Positions 34,941 through 42,684 of a stretch of DNA of 64,000 nucleotides are shown piece after piece. Numbering within the stretch: position 1 is the stretch's first letter; every line of letters starts with the position of its first letter. The stretch comes from JBEBXQ01 sp040391535. GTDB lineage: Bacteria > Bacteroidota > Bacteroidia > Cytophagales > Spirosomataceae. The DNA lies in NCBI GenBank assembly GCA_040391535.1, contig JBEBXQ010000006.1, positions 1 through 64,000 of the forward strand, in the 5' to 3' direction. Both the position numbers and the translations under genes were made by a program. Below the pieces are notes generated by a model, which was given only the letters and a program-made list of their open reading frames with translations, ran no database searches and had not been told where the DNA came from.

Positions 34941-36146
34941 GTGTATCTGAAGGATAAAAAAATAATTGTGGGTATTACCGGAAGTATCGCTGCCTATAAA
35001 GCTGCTGTACTGGTCAGATTGCTGAAAAAACAAGGTGCTGAGGTGCAGGTTATCATGACTGCCGATGCCCATAGTTTTATCACACCGCTCACTTTAGCCA
35101 CTTTATCCGGCAGACCGGTTTTAACCGCCTATTTTGACCAGGAAAGCGGCCAGTGGTATAATCACGTGGAATTGGGACTTTGGGCTGATATCATGATCAT
35201 TGCACCGGCTACTGCAAATACGATTGCCAAACTGGCCAATGGTCTGGCAGACAATCTGCTGTCAGCGGTGTATCTGTCCGCCAGGTGTCCTGTTCTGGTT
35301 GCCCCGGCGATGGATCTGGATATGCTGAAACACCCGGCCACCCGGAAAAACCTGGAGACACTGAAGGCTTTCGGCAATCAGATTGCAGCACCAGGTCATG
35401 GGGAACTGGCCAGCGGCCTGACTGGCGAGGGGAGGCTGGCAGAACCGGAGGAAATTGTAAGAATATCAGAAAAATATTTTTCCAGACGAAGGGCATTTGC
35501 AGGAAAAAAAGTGCTGATCACCAGCGGGCCTACAGTTGAACCTTTTGATCCGGTACGGTTTGTCAGTAATCATTCCACGGGTAAAATGGGATATGAACTG
35601 GCAAAGGCTTTTAATGATGCAGGTGCTGATGTGACGCTGGTAAGCGGACCTGTTCACTTGAAATCTCCGGATGAGGATATTACGATCGTACGGGTGCAGA
35701 CAGCTCTGCAAATGTACAACGCCTGTAGGGAAAGGGTTGCTGATGCGGATCTTGTCATTTTTGCCGCTGCAGTAGCGGATTACCGGCCCGACGATGTACT
35801 GGAATACAAAATGAAGAAAAGTGAGGAAGTATTGCAATGGCAGCTGAGAAAAAATGTTGATATTGCCAGGACACTGGGTGCCGGGAAAAAAGAAGGACAG
35901 CTTATGATTGGTTTTGCACTTGAAACTGATAATGAGAAAGAAAATGCCCTGAAAAAATTAACCGGAAAAAATATGGATATGATTGTCCTGAATTCCCTGC
36001 AGGATGAAGGGGCGGGGTTCGGGCACGATACCAATAAAATTACCGTTATAGAAAAGGATGGTACCGAAACACCTTTTGTTTTAAAGACAAAAGAACAGGC
36101 TGCCTGGGATATTCTGTCAATTGTTGAGAAAAAATGGGAAAACTGA
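34941..36146 (+). CDS. coaBC: Bifunctional CoaBC
   Basis: A 401-residue flavoprotein for two steps of coenzyme A synthesis. The N-terminal CoaC domain (about 1-180, phosphopantothenoylcysteine decarboxylase) has GITGSIAAYKAA, the catalytic His in NHVELGLWAD, and PAMDLDM in place of the usual PAMN motif. The C-terminal CoaB domain (about 190-400, cysteine ligase) has ITSGPTVEPFDPVRFVSN and STGKMGYELA. The start is GTG at 34941, with no ATG alternative before the conserved core. Its 3' end overlaps the porD start by 13 bases, implying translational coupling. Confidence 0.96.
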   Translation: MYLKDKKIIVGITGSIAAYKAAVLVRLLKKQGAEVQVIMTADAHSFITPLTLATLSGRPVLTAYFDQESGQWYNHVELGLWADIMIIAPATANTIAKLANGLADNLLSAVYLSARCPVLVAPAMDLDMLKHPATRKNLETLKAFGNQIAAPGHGELASGLTGEGRLAEPEEIVRISEKYFSRRRAFAGKKVLITSGPTVEPFDPVRFVSNHSTGKMGYELAKAFNDAGADVTLVSGPVHLKSPDEDITIVRVQTALQMYNACRERVADADLVIFAAAVADYRPDDVLEYKMKKSEEVLQWQLRKNVDIARTLGAGKKEGQLMIGFALETDNEKENALKKLTGKNMDMIVLNSLQDEGAGFGHDTNKITVIEKDGTETPFVLKTKEQAAWDILSIVEKKWEN

Positions 36147-37057
36147 ATTACAGGACAATACTTTCAATGTTGTTAATCCTCGCATTTGGAGGGAGCGTAT
36201 CTGCGCAGGAATTGAACTGCTCGGTAACCATTAATTATGATCAGCTGGTTGCACAACAGAAAACCGATGACCAGACCATGGAACAGCTCAAAACTTATGT
36301 GAGCGAATTCATGAATAATCAGAAGTGGACAAGTGACCGTTTCGGGCAGGAGGAAAGGATTAAATGTCGTCTGAATATCAATCTGGTACGATCTCCTTCG
36401 CAGGGTAATTTTGAGGCAACGGCACAGTTTGTCATTACCCGCCCGGTTTATAACAGCTCTTATGAAACGGCCGTTTTTACCTATGTTGACAGGGTCTTTA
36501 ATTTTAATTTTCTTCCCAATACACCACTGATGTTCAATGAGAGCAGCTATACGGAAGAATTACCCTTTACCCTGGCATTTTACGCGATGATTGCCCTTGC
36601 CTTTGATTATGATTCATTTAGCCCGAACGGTGGCACACCTTATATTCAGCGCGCTTTCAATCTGGCAACACTTGCGAGAAATTCTTCTGCCTTTCAGCGG
36701 GCATGGGCAACTTCAGGAGATAGCCGTAACCGGTATTGGCTGGTAGAGAATCTGATGAGCCAGCAGCTGGATCCATTCCGTAAGGCCTTTTATGATTATC
36801 ACCGTCTTGGCCTTGATATGGTGGTTGATAATCCTGTAGCCTGCCGCAAACAGGTGCTGGCCTCTTTGACAACGATTAAAGAAGTTGTACAGTTAAAACC
36901 GGGAGCGGTAGTCATCAATTCTTTTTTTGATGCCAAAGCCGAAGAATATTATAATGTGATGAGCGAAGGGACGCTTGAGGAAAGACAGCAGGCCTTTTCG
37001 CTGTTATCTTCTCTTGATCCGGGAAAAACCGAAATGTACAGGAGACTTGTTCAGTAA
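36134..37057 (+). CDS. porD: T9SS-associated protein PorD (DUF4835)
   Basis: A 307-residue exported DUF4835 protein; the signal peptide ends FGGSVSA before QELNC. LNCSVTINYDQL, FNNQKWTSDRF-like NQKWTSDRFGQEERIKC and FAFYAMIAL-like LAFYAMIALAFDYDSFSP are family signatures. PorD is counted among the T9SS-associated proteins in Bacteroidota, in the periplasm or outer membrane; its mechanism is not known. The ATG lies inside coaBC, 13 bases before its stop. The stop overlaps the next start (TAATG), so three genes are translationally linked. Confidence 0.9.
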   Translation: MGKLNYRTILSMLLILAFGGSVSAQELNCSVTINYDQLVAQQKTDDQTMEQLKTYVSEFMNNQKWTSDRFGQEERIKCRLNINLVRSPSQGNFEATAQFVITRPVYNSSYETAVFTYVDRVFNFNFLPNTPLMFNESSYTEELPFTLAFYAMIALAFDYDSFSPNGGTPYIQRAFNLATLARNSSAFQRAWATSGDSRNRYWLVENLMSQQLDPFRKAFYDYHRLGLDMVVDNPVACRKQVLASLTTIKEVVQLKPGAVVINSFFDAKAEEYYNVMSEGTLEERQQAFSLLSSLDPGKTEMYRRLVQ

Positions 37058-37284
37058 TGAGTAAAAGAATCGTAAGAATTAACAGAAAAGATCTGGGGGA
37101 ACAACTAGCAGGAATAACCGGGCGGGATATTAATGTAGTGTTAAACGATGATCATACTAAATTCGGGGTTTTGCATGAACTTCTGCAGGATACACTGATT
37201 TTACGGGATCACCGCGATCATTTGCACACTATTGATTTTACCAGTGTGGCTGAAGTGATTTACGATGAAGTCAGTGCCTGGTGA
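37057..37284 (+). CDS. Small conserved-looking protein, possible Sm-like fold
   Basis: A 75-residue cytoplasmic protein I do not recognise. Its ATG shares a base with the porD stop (TAATG), a strong sign of real coupled translation. Alternating hydrophobics in INVVLND, KFGVLHELLQDTLILRD, LHTIDFTSVAEVIYD suggest a five-stranded small beta-barrel; the pattern V-x-V-x-L...G-x-L...D-x-L-x-L recalls the Sm1 motif of Lsm/Hfq proteins, preceded by a short basic N-terminal helix (MSKRIVRINRKDLGEQLAG). This is inference from pattern only. In several Bacteroidota I recall recN after this cluster; it is not here. The last 25 bases overlap the convergent gene. Confidence 0.75.
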   Translation: MSKRIVRINRKDLGEQLAGITGRDINVVLNDDHTKFGVLHELLQDTLILRDHRDHLHTIDFTSVAEVIYDEVSAW

Positions 37285-38285
37285 ACTGAATTTCCGTTGG
37301 CTGTAACCGTAGATTTTGAGAGTGGAATACCACCCATCTGAATTTTGAACTTCTGCAACGAGGGCTTTTCTGCCCCGTTTTCATCACAAGAAATACCGAG
37401 ATCCAGGACTGTTATACCGGTTTCCTTGCAATATTGATATAAGGTATGGTATAACATGACCATCGGGCTATAGGGGTTATATGCTGGAAGTGAAGCCGGC
37501 AGAAAACAATACATGATATGCTGATTTACACTGACAACTACTGAAGCACAAATGAGTTGCTGGCGATCATAAACTCCGAATGCCCTGACCTGATCAGGAA
37601 AGGTTTGTTTTAAAGATATTAACTGAGCTTCTGACATCGACAATGTATGGTTCTTTGCATACCGGCAGTGTGCCAGAAATGTATAAAGTTGATGGCTAAC
37701 CGGTATTTCTCCTGCAGTGAAACCGGCATGCTGACATTTGTTGAGACGCCGTACCTGGTTTTTGCTGATTTTCTCATGAAGAGGCACCTGATCTACCATA
37801 ATATGCAGATTAAGGTTACGCTTACCAATAAGAAACCCGGATTCCTGAAATTGGTCCTCCTGGTCGGTGTTACCGGAGTAACATGCAGGTGGCAGACTGA
37901 TTTGAATATGCTCCACTTCAAGTGTCCGAAAGCTTTTGTGCATACAATTCAGCAGAAAATGAAAGCACTCGCCACGGATATTTTTATAACCTTCTATCCC
38001 GCCAAATGGGGCCCTGATTGGTGAGATGAGTGTGTGTGATGCTTTCCTGAAATGAATCCAGGCTGCCTCTATCCCTGCTAACTGAATCAGAAACGTATAT
38101 ATGGGTTCATTACTCTGAAGAAACAGGTGGTCAGGATGATTATACAGGAAAGTGCATTGAGCTGAAAAGAAATCCGGAAAGTCATGACGATGCTCTGCTT
38201 TCAGAAGTAAAACCCTCAAGTTTTTACCTGTCCATTCTTCCAATATCAGGTAGGGCGGTATCGGCCGTGTGTGTAAAGGATGCAT
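37260..38285 (-). CDS. GNAT/FemAB-like acyltransferase
   Basis: A 341-residue protein with two GNAT-like halves, resembling FemAB-type or methicillin-resistance-type acyltransferases. The C-terminal half (about 165-320) has KNQVRRLNKCQHAG, ICASVVVSVNQHIMYCFLPAS and MLYHTLYQYCKETGITVLDLG, which correspond to the GNAT core strands and acyl-donor site. No signal peptide. Members of this group transfer acyl or aminoacyl groups to lipids, sugars or cell-wall peptides; the substrate is unknown here. The 3' end overlaps the upstream small ORF by 25 bases tail to tail, with no terminator hairpin. Confidence 0.75.
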   Translation of the reverse strand: MHPLHTRPIPPYLILEEWTGKNLRVLLLKAEHRHDFPDFFSAQCTFLYNHPDHLFLQSNEPIYTFLIQLAGIEAAWIHFRKASHTLISPIRAPFGGIEGYKNIRGECFHFLLNCMHKSFRTLEVEHIQISLPPACYSGNTDQEDQFQESGFLIGKRNLNLHIMVDQVPLHEKISKNQVRRLNKCQHAGFTAGEIPVSHQLYTFLAHCRYAKNHTLSMSEAQLISLKQTFPDQVRAFGVYDRQQLICASVVVSVNQHIMYCFLPASLPAYNPYSPMVMLYHTLYQYCKETGITVLDLGISCDENGAEKPSLQKFKIQMGGIPLSKSTVTANGNSVHQALTSS

Positions 38286-38300
38286 GTAAAGAGATTTGCT

Positions 38301-38308
38301 TACCTTTG
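38301..38308 (+). promoter_or_regulatory. -7 element of M20 hydrolase gene
   Basis: TACCTTTG is a perfect TAnnTTTG, 32 bases before the ATG at 38341, in the 55-base gap between divergent genes. Confidence 0.55.
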
Positions 38309-38340
38309 CCGGTATTATCTCATAAAGTTAGGGTCTGTTT

Positions 38341-39423
38341 ATGAATTATTCATCAGAGGATATCAGTTTATTGACGCAGGATGCGATCCTGTTATTAAAG
38401 CAGCTTATTTCTATTCCTTCATTCAGTAAAGAAGAAGACAAAACAGGACAGATCATTGCAGACTTCTTCAGGGAGAGAGGTATTGCAATACATCGTAAAA
38501 AGAATAATATCTGGGCATTTAATAAATACTTCGATCCTGATAAACCAACACTGTTGCTGAATTCCCATCATGATACCGTGAAACCTAATCCGTCCTGGAC
38601 GCTTAATCCTTTTGAACCTCTCGTCAGGGATGGTAAACTGTATGGTCTTGGAAGTAATGATGCAGGTGGATGCCTGGTATCACTGATGGCTACATTTCTT
38701 CATTTATATCCGAAGGAATCCATGCGGTATAATGTAGTTATGGCCGCTACGGCAGAAGAAGAAATTTCGGGGAAGGAAGGACTCGAAATTGTACTTCCGG
38801 AGTTACCACCTGTCGAATTCGCAATTGTAGGAGAACCTACCGATATGGATTTGGCCATTGCAGAAAAAGGACTGCTGGTACTCGATTGTGTAGCAAGAGG
38901 AAAGTCGGGCCATGCTGCAAGAGAAGAAGGAATCAACGCGATTTATGTGGCTATGAAAGACATTCAATGGATTACCGGTTTTCAGTTCCCCCGGGTCTCC
39001 CCGGTAATGGGCCCCGTTAAAATGTCTGTTACTATCATTAATTCAGGTACTCAGCAACATAATGTTGTACCGGATTCCTGCACTTTTACGATTGACGTCA
39101 GAGTAACTGAACAATATACACTGGAGGAGGTGATTGAGATTATTCAGTCCGGTATCGCTTCTGAGGTAACGCCAAGATCCATCCGTCTGCGGCCTTCAAG
39201 CATTCCGGAAGATCATGCTATTGTAAAGGCTGGCATCGTGTTGGGTAAGAAGACTTACGGCTCACCTACAACCTCCGATCAGGCCTTGTTGTCTTGTCCG
39301 TCACTCAAAATGGGCCCGGGACATTCAGGCCGTTCTCACTCGGCTGATGAATTTGTGTACCTGAAGGAAATCGAAGAAGGAATTGCACAGTATATTACCA
39401 TGTTACAGACCGTTGTTTTTTGA
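38341..39423 (+). CDS. M20 family deacylase (ArgE/DapE type)
   Basis: A 360-residue M20 metallohydrolase. The zinc-site residues are seen in LNSHHDTVKP (His and catalytic Asp), GLGSNDAGG (bridging Asp), and TAEEEISGKEG (catalytic and ligand Glu); GPGHSGRSHSADEF supplies the last His. The dimerisation domain spans about 175-290. In Bacteroidota this subgroup usually acts as N-acetyl- or N-succinyl-ornithine/citrulline deacylase in arginine synthesis; desuccinylation in lysine synthesis is the alternative. No arg or dap genes are adjacent, so the substrate is inferred only from family. A hairpin begins inside the last codons. Confidence 0.88.
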   Translation: MNYSSEDISLLTQDAILLLKQLISIPSFSKEEDKTGQIIADFFRERGIAIHRKKNNIWAFNKYFDPDKPTLLLNSHHDTVKPNPSWTLNPFEPLVRDGKLYGLGSNDAGGCLVSLMATFLHLYPKESMRYNVVMAATAEEEISGKEGLEIVLPELPPVEFAIVGEPTDMDLAIAEKGLLVLDCVARGKSGHAAREEGINAIYVAMKDIQWITGFQFPRVSPVMGPVKMSVTIINSGTQQHNVVPDSCTFTIDVRVTEQYTLEEVIEIIQSGIASEVTPRSIRLRPSSIPEDHAIVKAGIVLGKKTYGSPTTSDQALLSCPSLKMGPGHSGRSHSADEFVYLKEIEEGIAQYITMLQTVVF

Positions 39424-39439
39424 AAGCAACGGTCTGTAA
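39403..39439. terminator. Bidirectional terminator overlapping M20 3' end
   Basis: A perfect 13-bp inverted repeat (TTACAGACCGTTG / CAACGGTCTGTAA) with an 11-base loop. The left arm lies within the M20 coding sequence, whose stop is in the loop. Confidence 0.75.
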
Positions 39440-39448
39440 TCTATATGA

Positions 39449-40546
39449 TTAATTGAATTTCCGGCGGACTGTCGCCAATAATTCTTTTACCCGTTCACTT
39501 TTGGTATCCCAGTCATATCGCTGAGCCAGGGATTTATGAATAAATTCATGGGCCTCTGTAAATGAACTACAGCGATCAAGCATTTTTATTGACTGATCAA
39601 ACTCGTCCGAATTTCCTTTAAATAACTGACTTATATAAACAAACCGTTGCGCTAGCGGAATACTGCCTGCAATCGATTCTATTTTGATATGATTATAAGG
39701 ATTATTATCACCGGACTGGTTGGATTTGAAAGTACTGTTCAAAGACAGATCTTCTCTGCTCCCTGCCTGATGATTATCAGGAACAGGAAGTACAGTTTTG
39801 GTTACGTGCACACCGCTGATAATTCTTTCCGCCGGAGCATTATCTTCGGTTTTCTGAACATAATCAAAAAATGATTTTTCTTCTTTAACCGGTATTGGTG
39901 CCGGTTCCTGTAGTTGTAAATTCTCTGGTTCCAGAGGTACGATTTGTGAAAGCGCAATAATATAGGTATCAGCTGCGTCAGGAATATCAGGATCGTTCAG
40001 CAACTCATCCAGCCAACGGCTGGCCTGATTGACATAAACAAAATCCGCACCACTTGCTGACAGCTTTTCGGAAAGACCAGCTACAATTTTTCTGTGAATC
40101 TTATTAAAACGGCCCATTTCTTTAATGCTGTCGGCGGTTACAACAAGATCAGGCAACGCACGCAACTGGTTGCCATAATAAGTAGCAGGATCAAGGATCT
40201 GAACCAATGTATTGTCAGTAGCTTCTTTCAGAAGATCAAACAATGCCGGCTGGCGTACAAAAATATGTCTTGAAACCGTATTCATAAAGCTCTCCAGAGC
40301 TTCTTTTACTTCTTCGTTATCAAAATCAAAATAAGCACTCCGGAACTGCATGGCATCATTTTTCCATTGACCGTAAAGTTTTTGGATAATAGTATGGTTG
40401 ATTTGCTGAACAGGGGTAAGATTTAAAATATCTTCACCCGTCGCAAATTCTTTTCCATTAAAGAAATCCTCTGTTATTTTTGAGGCAAATTTTGAACTGT
40501 ATTGTTTACGTTCAGTCTGGTTCAATTTATTCAACATACTATTCAA
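39449..40546 (-). CDS. Uncharacterised cytoplasmic protein
   Basis: A 365-residue protein I do not recognise. It has no signal peptide or membrane segment. The N-terminal two thirds are mainly helical and charged (FNGKEFATGEDILNLTPVQ, YGQWKNDAMQFRSAYFDFD, DEEVKEAL-like segments); about 210-285 is a Pro/Glu/Ser-rich, likely disordered linker; the C-terminal 75 residues form another helical block (IPLAQRFVYISQLFKGNSDEF, YDWDTKSERVKELL). Such a helix-linker-helix layout suggests a scaffold or adaptor, but no function can be named. It is probably monocistronic, convergent with M20 and divergent from tdk. An alternative ATG lies three codons in. Confidence 0.72.
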   Translation of the reverse strand: MNSMLNKLNQTERKQYSSKFASKITEDFFNGKEFATGEDILNLTPVQQINHTIIQKLYGQWKNDAMQFRSAYFDFDNEEVKEALESFMNTVSRHIFVRQPALFDLLKEATDNTLVQILDPATYYGNQLRALPDLVVTADSIKEMGRFNKIHRKIVAGLSEKLSASGADFVYVNQASRWLDELLNDPDIPDAADTYIIALSQIVPLEPENLQLQEPAPIPVKEEKSFFDYVQKTEDNAPAERIISGVHVTKTVLPVPDNHQAGSREDLSLNSTFKSNQSGDNNPYNHIKIESIAGSIPLAQRFVYISQLFKGNSDEFDQSIKMLDRCSSFTEAHEFIHKSLAQRYDWDTKSERVKELLATVRRKFN

Positions 40547-40676
40547 AGAAATACAAATGAAAATGTAGCCTGTGCTGCAAAATATTTTTTGACCTGTAAA
40601 TATAACTATCCAATTGACAACATGATACTAACGAACTGGGGATTGTATTGTTTTTTTGGAATCATCTTGTTTAAAT

Positions 40677-41279
40677 ATGTTTATTGAACCGTTTCCCCAT
40701 AAGTACTCAGGGCCTTCAGCCAGCGGATGGATTGAAGTGATCTGCGGGTCTATGTTTTCCGGCAAAACGGAAGAACTGATCAGAAGGCTGAACCGCGCGA
40801 AAATAGCGCGCCTGCGGACAGCAATTTTCAAACCTGCTTTTGACAGGCGATACGATGAGTCTGCCATTGTTTCTCATAATGAGAATACGATAACATCTCA
40901 ACCTGTACAGATGGCGAAGGATATACTTGAATGCATTGGCGATTGTGAAGTAGTCGGGATTGACGAAGCTCAGTTTTTTGATGAAGGGATTCTGATGGTC
41001 TGTCAGCAACTTGCTGATAGTGGCCGGCGGGTTATTGTGGCCGGACTGGATATGGATTATGAAGCAAAGCCTTTTGGTTACATGCCACAATTGATGAGCA
41101 TGGCAGAATATGTAACAAAAGTACATGCCATTTGTATGGTATGCGGAGAGGTGGCTTCTTATTCTTACCGTTTATCAGGGCAAAAAGAACGGGTTCTGCT
41201 TGGAGAAGCTGATAAATACGAAGCCCGTTGCCGGCGCTGCTTTAATCTGGGAGAAAAAGCAGTGTCAATTTATCCGTGA
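40677..41279 (+). CDS. tdk: Thymidine kinase (TK1 type)
   Basis: A 200-residue type II thymidine kinase that phosphorylates thymidine for salvage. Walker A is GSMFSGKT (about residues 24-31), Walker B VVGIDEAQFF, and the lid/zinc domain has CMVC and CRRC cysteine pairs (VHAICMVCGEVA, YEARCRRCFN). The frame is open to a TTG at 40656, but the ATG at 40677 is preferred; a short N-terminal extension before the core is common in Bacteroidota. It ends at a strong bidirectional terminator facing the OmpH gene. Confidence 0.95.
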   Translation: MFIEPFPHKYSGPSASGWIEVICGSMFSGKTEELIRRLNRAKIARLRTAIFKPAFDRRYDESAIVSHNENTITSQPVQMAKDILECIGDCEVVGIDEAQFFDEGILMVCQQLADSGRRVIVAGLDMDYEAKPFGYMPQLMSMAEYVTKVHAICMVCGEVASYSYRLSGQKERVLLGEADKYEARCRRCFNLGEKAVSIYP

Positions 41280-41310
41280 TCGTTTTTATTGCCGGTCTGC
41301 CTGTAGAAGA

Positions 41311-41346
41311 AAAATCCCGGCTGTCAGTATGGCAGCCGGGATTTTT
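41311..41346. terminator. Bidirectional terminator between tdk and OmpH
   Basis: A 13-bp inverted repeat (AAAATCCCGGCTG / CAGCCGGGATTTT) with A-run and T-run flanks on both strands. Confidence 0.9.
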
Positions 41347-41371
41347 CTTTAAAGAATAAAATCTGAGATCG

Positions 41372-41989
41372 TTATTTCTTTGGTGCCGGCGTTGTTGCGG
41401 CCGGGGTAGTAGCGGCAGGAGCGGCTGCTGCTTCCGTCTTAATGGTAGCAGGATCAACACCCAGTTTTTTCAGAACAGAATTCGTTACATTGTAATCTTC
41501 TGTTCCTGTATAAAGCAGGATAGGAGTGGTATTTCTGCCGGCATCCATATTCAGGATATACAGATAACCTTCTTCTTTACCAACCAATTGAATCGCATCA
41601 TTGATTTTATCCATGATAGGTTCTAACAGGCGCTGTGTTTTGGTTTGTAAATCCTGATCAGCTTTGTTCTGAAACTCCTGGATCGACTGCTGTAACCCCA
41701 TGATTTCCTTTTCCGCATCAGCACGGATCAATTCAGTCATGTTGTTCTGATTCTTTTGATATCTGTCAATTTTGTCCTGATATTCTTTATATTTTTCTTC
41801 CAGTGTTTTACCAAGCTGGCCTCTGGTTACTTCAATTTCATTTTGTACTTTCTTGAATTCAGGTAAGTTACCCAGTATATAGTCAACATTAGTGTATCCT
41901 ATCTTAGTGAGGGTAGTTTGTGCAGAAACTGAAACGGATCCGCATACAATAAATACTAAAGCAAATAATGCAATAAGTTTGGTTCTCAT
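41372..41989 (-). CDS. OmpH/Skp family periplasmic chaperone (second copy)
   Basis: A 205-residue OmpH/Skp protein: signal peptide MRTKLIALFALVFIVCGSVSVSA, short N-terminal strand (KIGYTNVDYILGNLPEF), long coiled coil (about 50-140), closing strand (YILNMDAGRNTTPILLYT), then an Ala/Pro/Thr-rich tail ending TPAPKK. Skp trimers hold unfolded outer-membrane proteins in the periplasm and deliver them to the Bam complex. It starts 9 bases after the first ompH copy, in the uppS-bamA-ompH-ompH operon, and is the last gene of it. Confidence 0.9.
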   Translation of the reverse strand: MRTKLIALFALVFIVCGSVSVSAQTTLTKIGYTNVDYILGNLPEFKKVQNEIEVTRGQLGKTLEEKYKEYQDKIDRYQKNQNNMTELIRADAEKEIMGLQQSIQEFQNKADQDLQTKTQRLLEPIMDKINDAIQLVGKEEGYLYILNMDAGRNTTPILLYTGTEDYNVTNSVLKKLGVDPATIKTEAAAAPAATTPAATTPAPKK

Positions 41990-41998
41990 TTGAATCTA

Positions 41999-42625
41999 TT
42001 ATTTAGGTTTTTTGGTGGTACTGTTTGTTTTACTGGTCGAAGGTGCTGTACTGCTGGTTGGTTTTGTTCCGGGTGTTGGATTTGTACCATCCGCTTTTAC
42101 CACCTCCTGTTTTATATCCAAACCCAGTTCCTCCATAATATAATCTGTATAATCATGCCTTGGATTGGTATAAATCATTGAAACGCCCCCTGATTTATCA
42201 AACAGAAAGTCTACCCGCTTCTGGATACTTACCTTATCCGCCGCTCTTTGTATTTTTTCTAAAATAGGCTTCATTAATTCTTTCTTTTTTTCGAACAGAA
42301 GCCCCTCCATACCAAAAATCCTGTTGTTATAATCTCTGGCTTCCTGTTCAACTCTGCTGATCTCCTCCTGCTTCTTTTTCTTCAGATCATCAGTCAGCAG
42401 CATCTCTTCTGCCATAAATTCTCTTTGTTTGCGGTCTACTTCTGCAAATTTGTCCTTAATCTCTTTGGCCCATTTTTCAGAAAAAACATTCATTTCTTCT
42501 TTAGCCTTCTGATAATCCGGCATTTTACTTACAATGTATTCCATATCACAATAACCGATTTTCTGGCCATAAGTGATTGTACTGCAAACAAAGCACAAAA
42601 GTACATAAATTACTAATTTCTTCAT
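41999..42625 (-). CDS. OmpH/Skp family periplasmic chaperone (first copy)
   Basis: An OmpH/Skp protein of about 208 residues: signal peptide MKKLVIYVLLCFVCSTITYG, N-terminal strand KIGYCDMEYIVSKMPDYQ, coiled coil (about 45-140), closing strand VDFLFDKSGGVSMIYT, and a Thr/Ser/Pro/Lys-rich tail ending TTKKPK. It differs enough from the next copy that the two probably have distinct clients or form mixed trimers (inference). The frame opens 12 bases upstream at 42637, but MKK at 42625 is the standard signal-peptide start. The bamA stop lies about 60 bases upstream. Confidence 0.88.
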   Translation of the reverse strand: MKKLVIYVLLCFVCSTITYGQKIGYCDMEYIVSKMPDYQKAKEEMNVFSEKWAKEIKDKFAEVDRKQREFMAEEMLLTDDLKKKKQEEISRVEQEARDYNNRIFGMEGLLFEKKKELMKPILEKIQRAADKVSIQKRVDFLFDKSGGVSMIYTNPRHDYTDYIMEELGLDIKQEVVKADGTNPTPGTKPTSSTAPSTSKTNSTTKKPK

Positions 42626-42684
42626 ATTGGGGTTCACTGTTTTGCTGTGAATTAACGAATTTTAATAGAAATTAGTACTATTTC

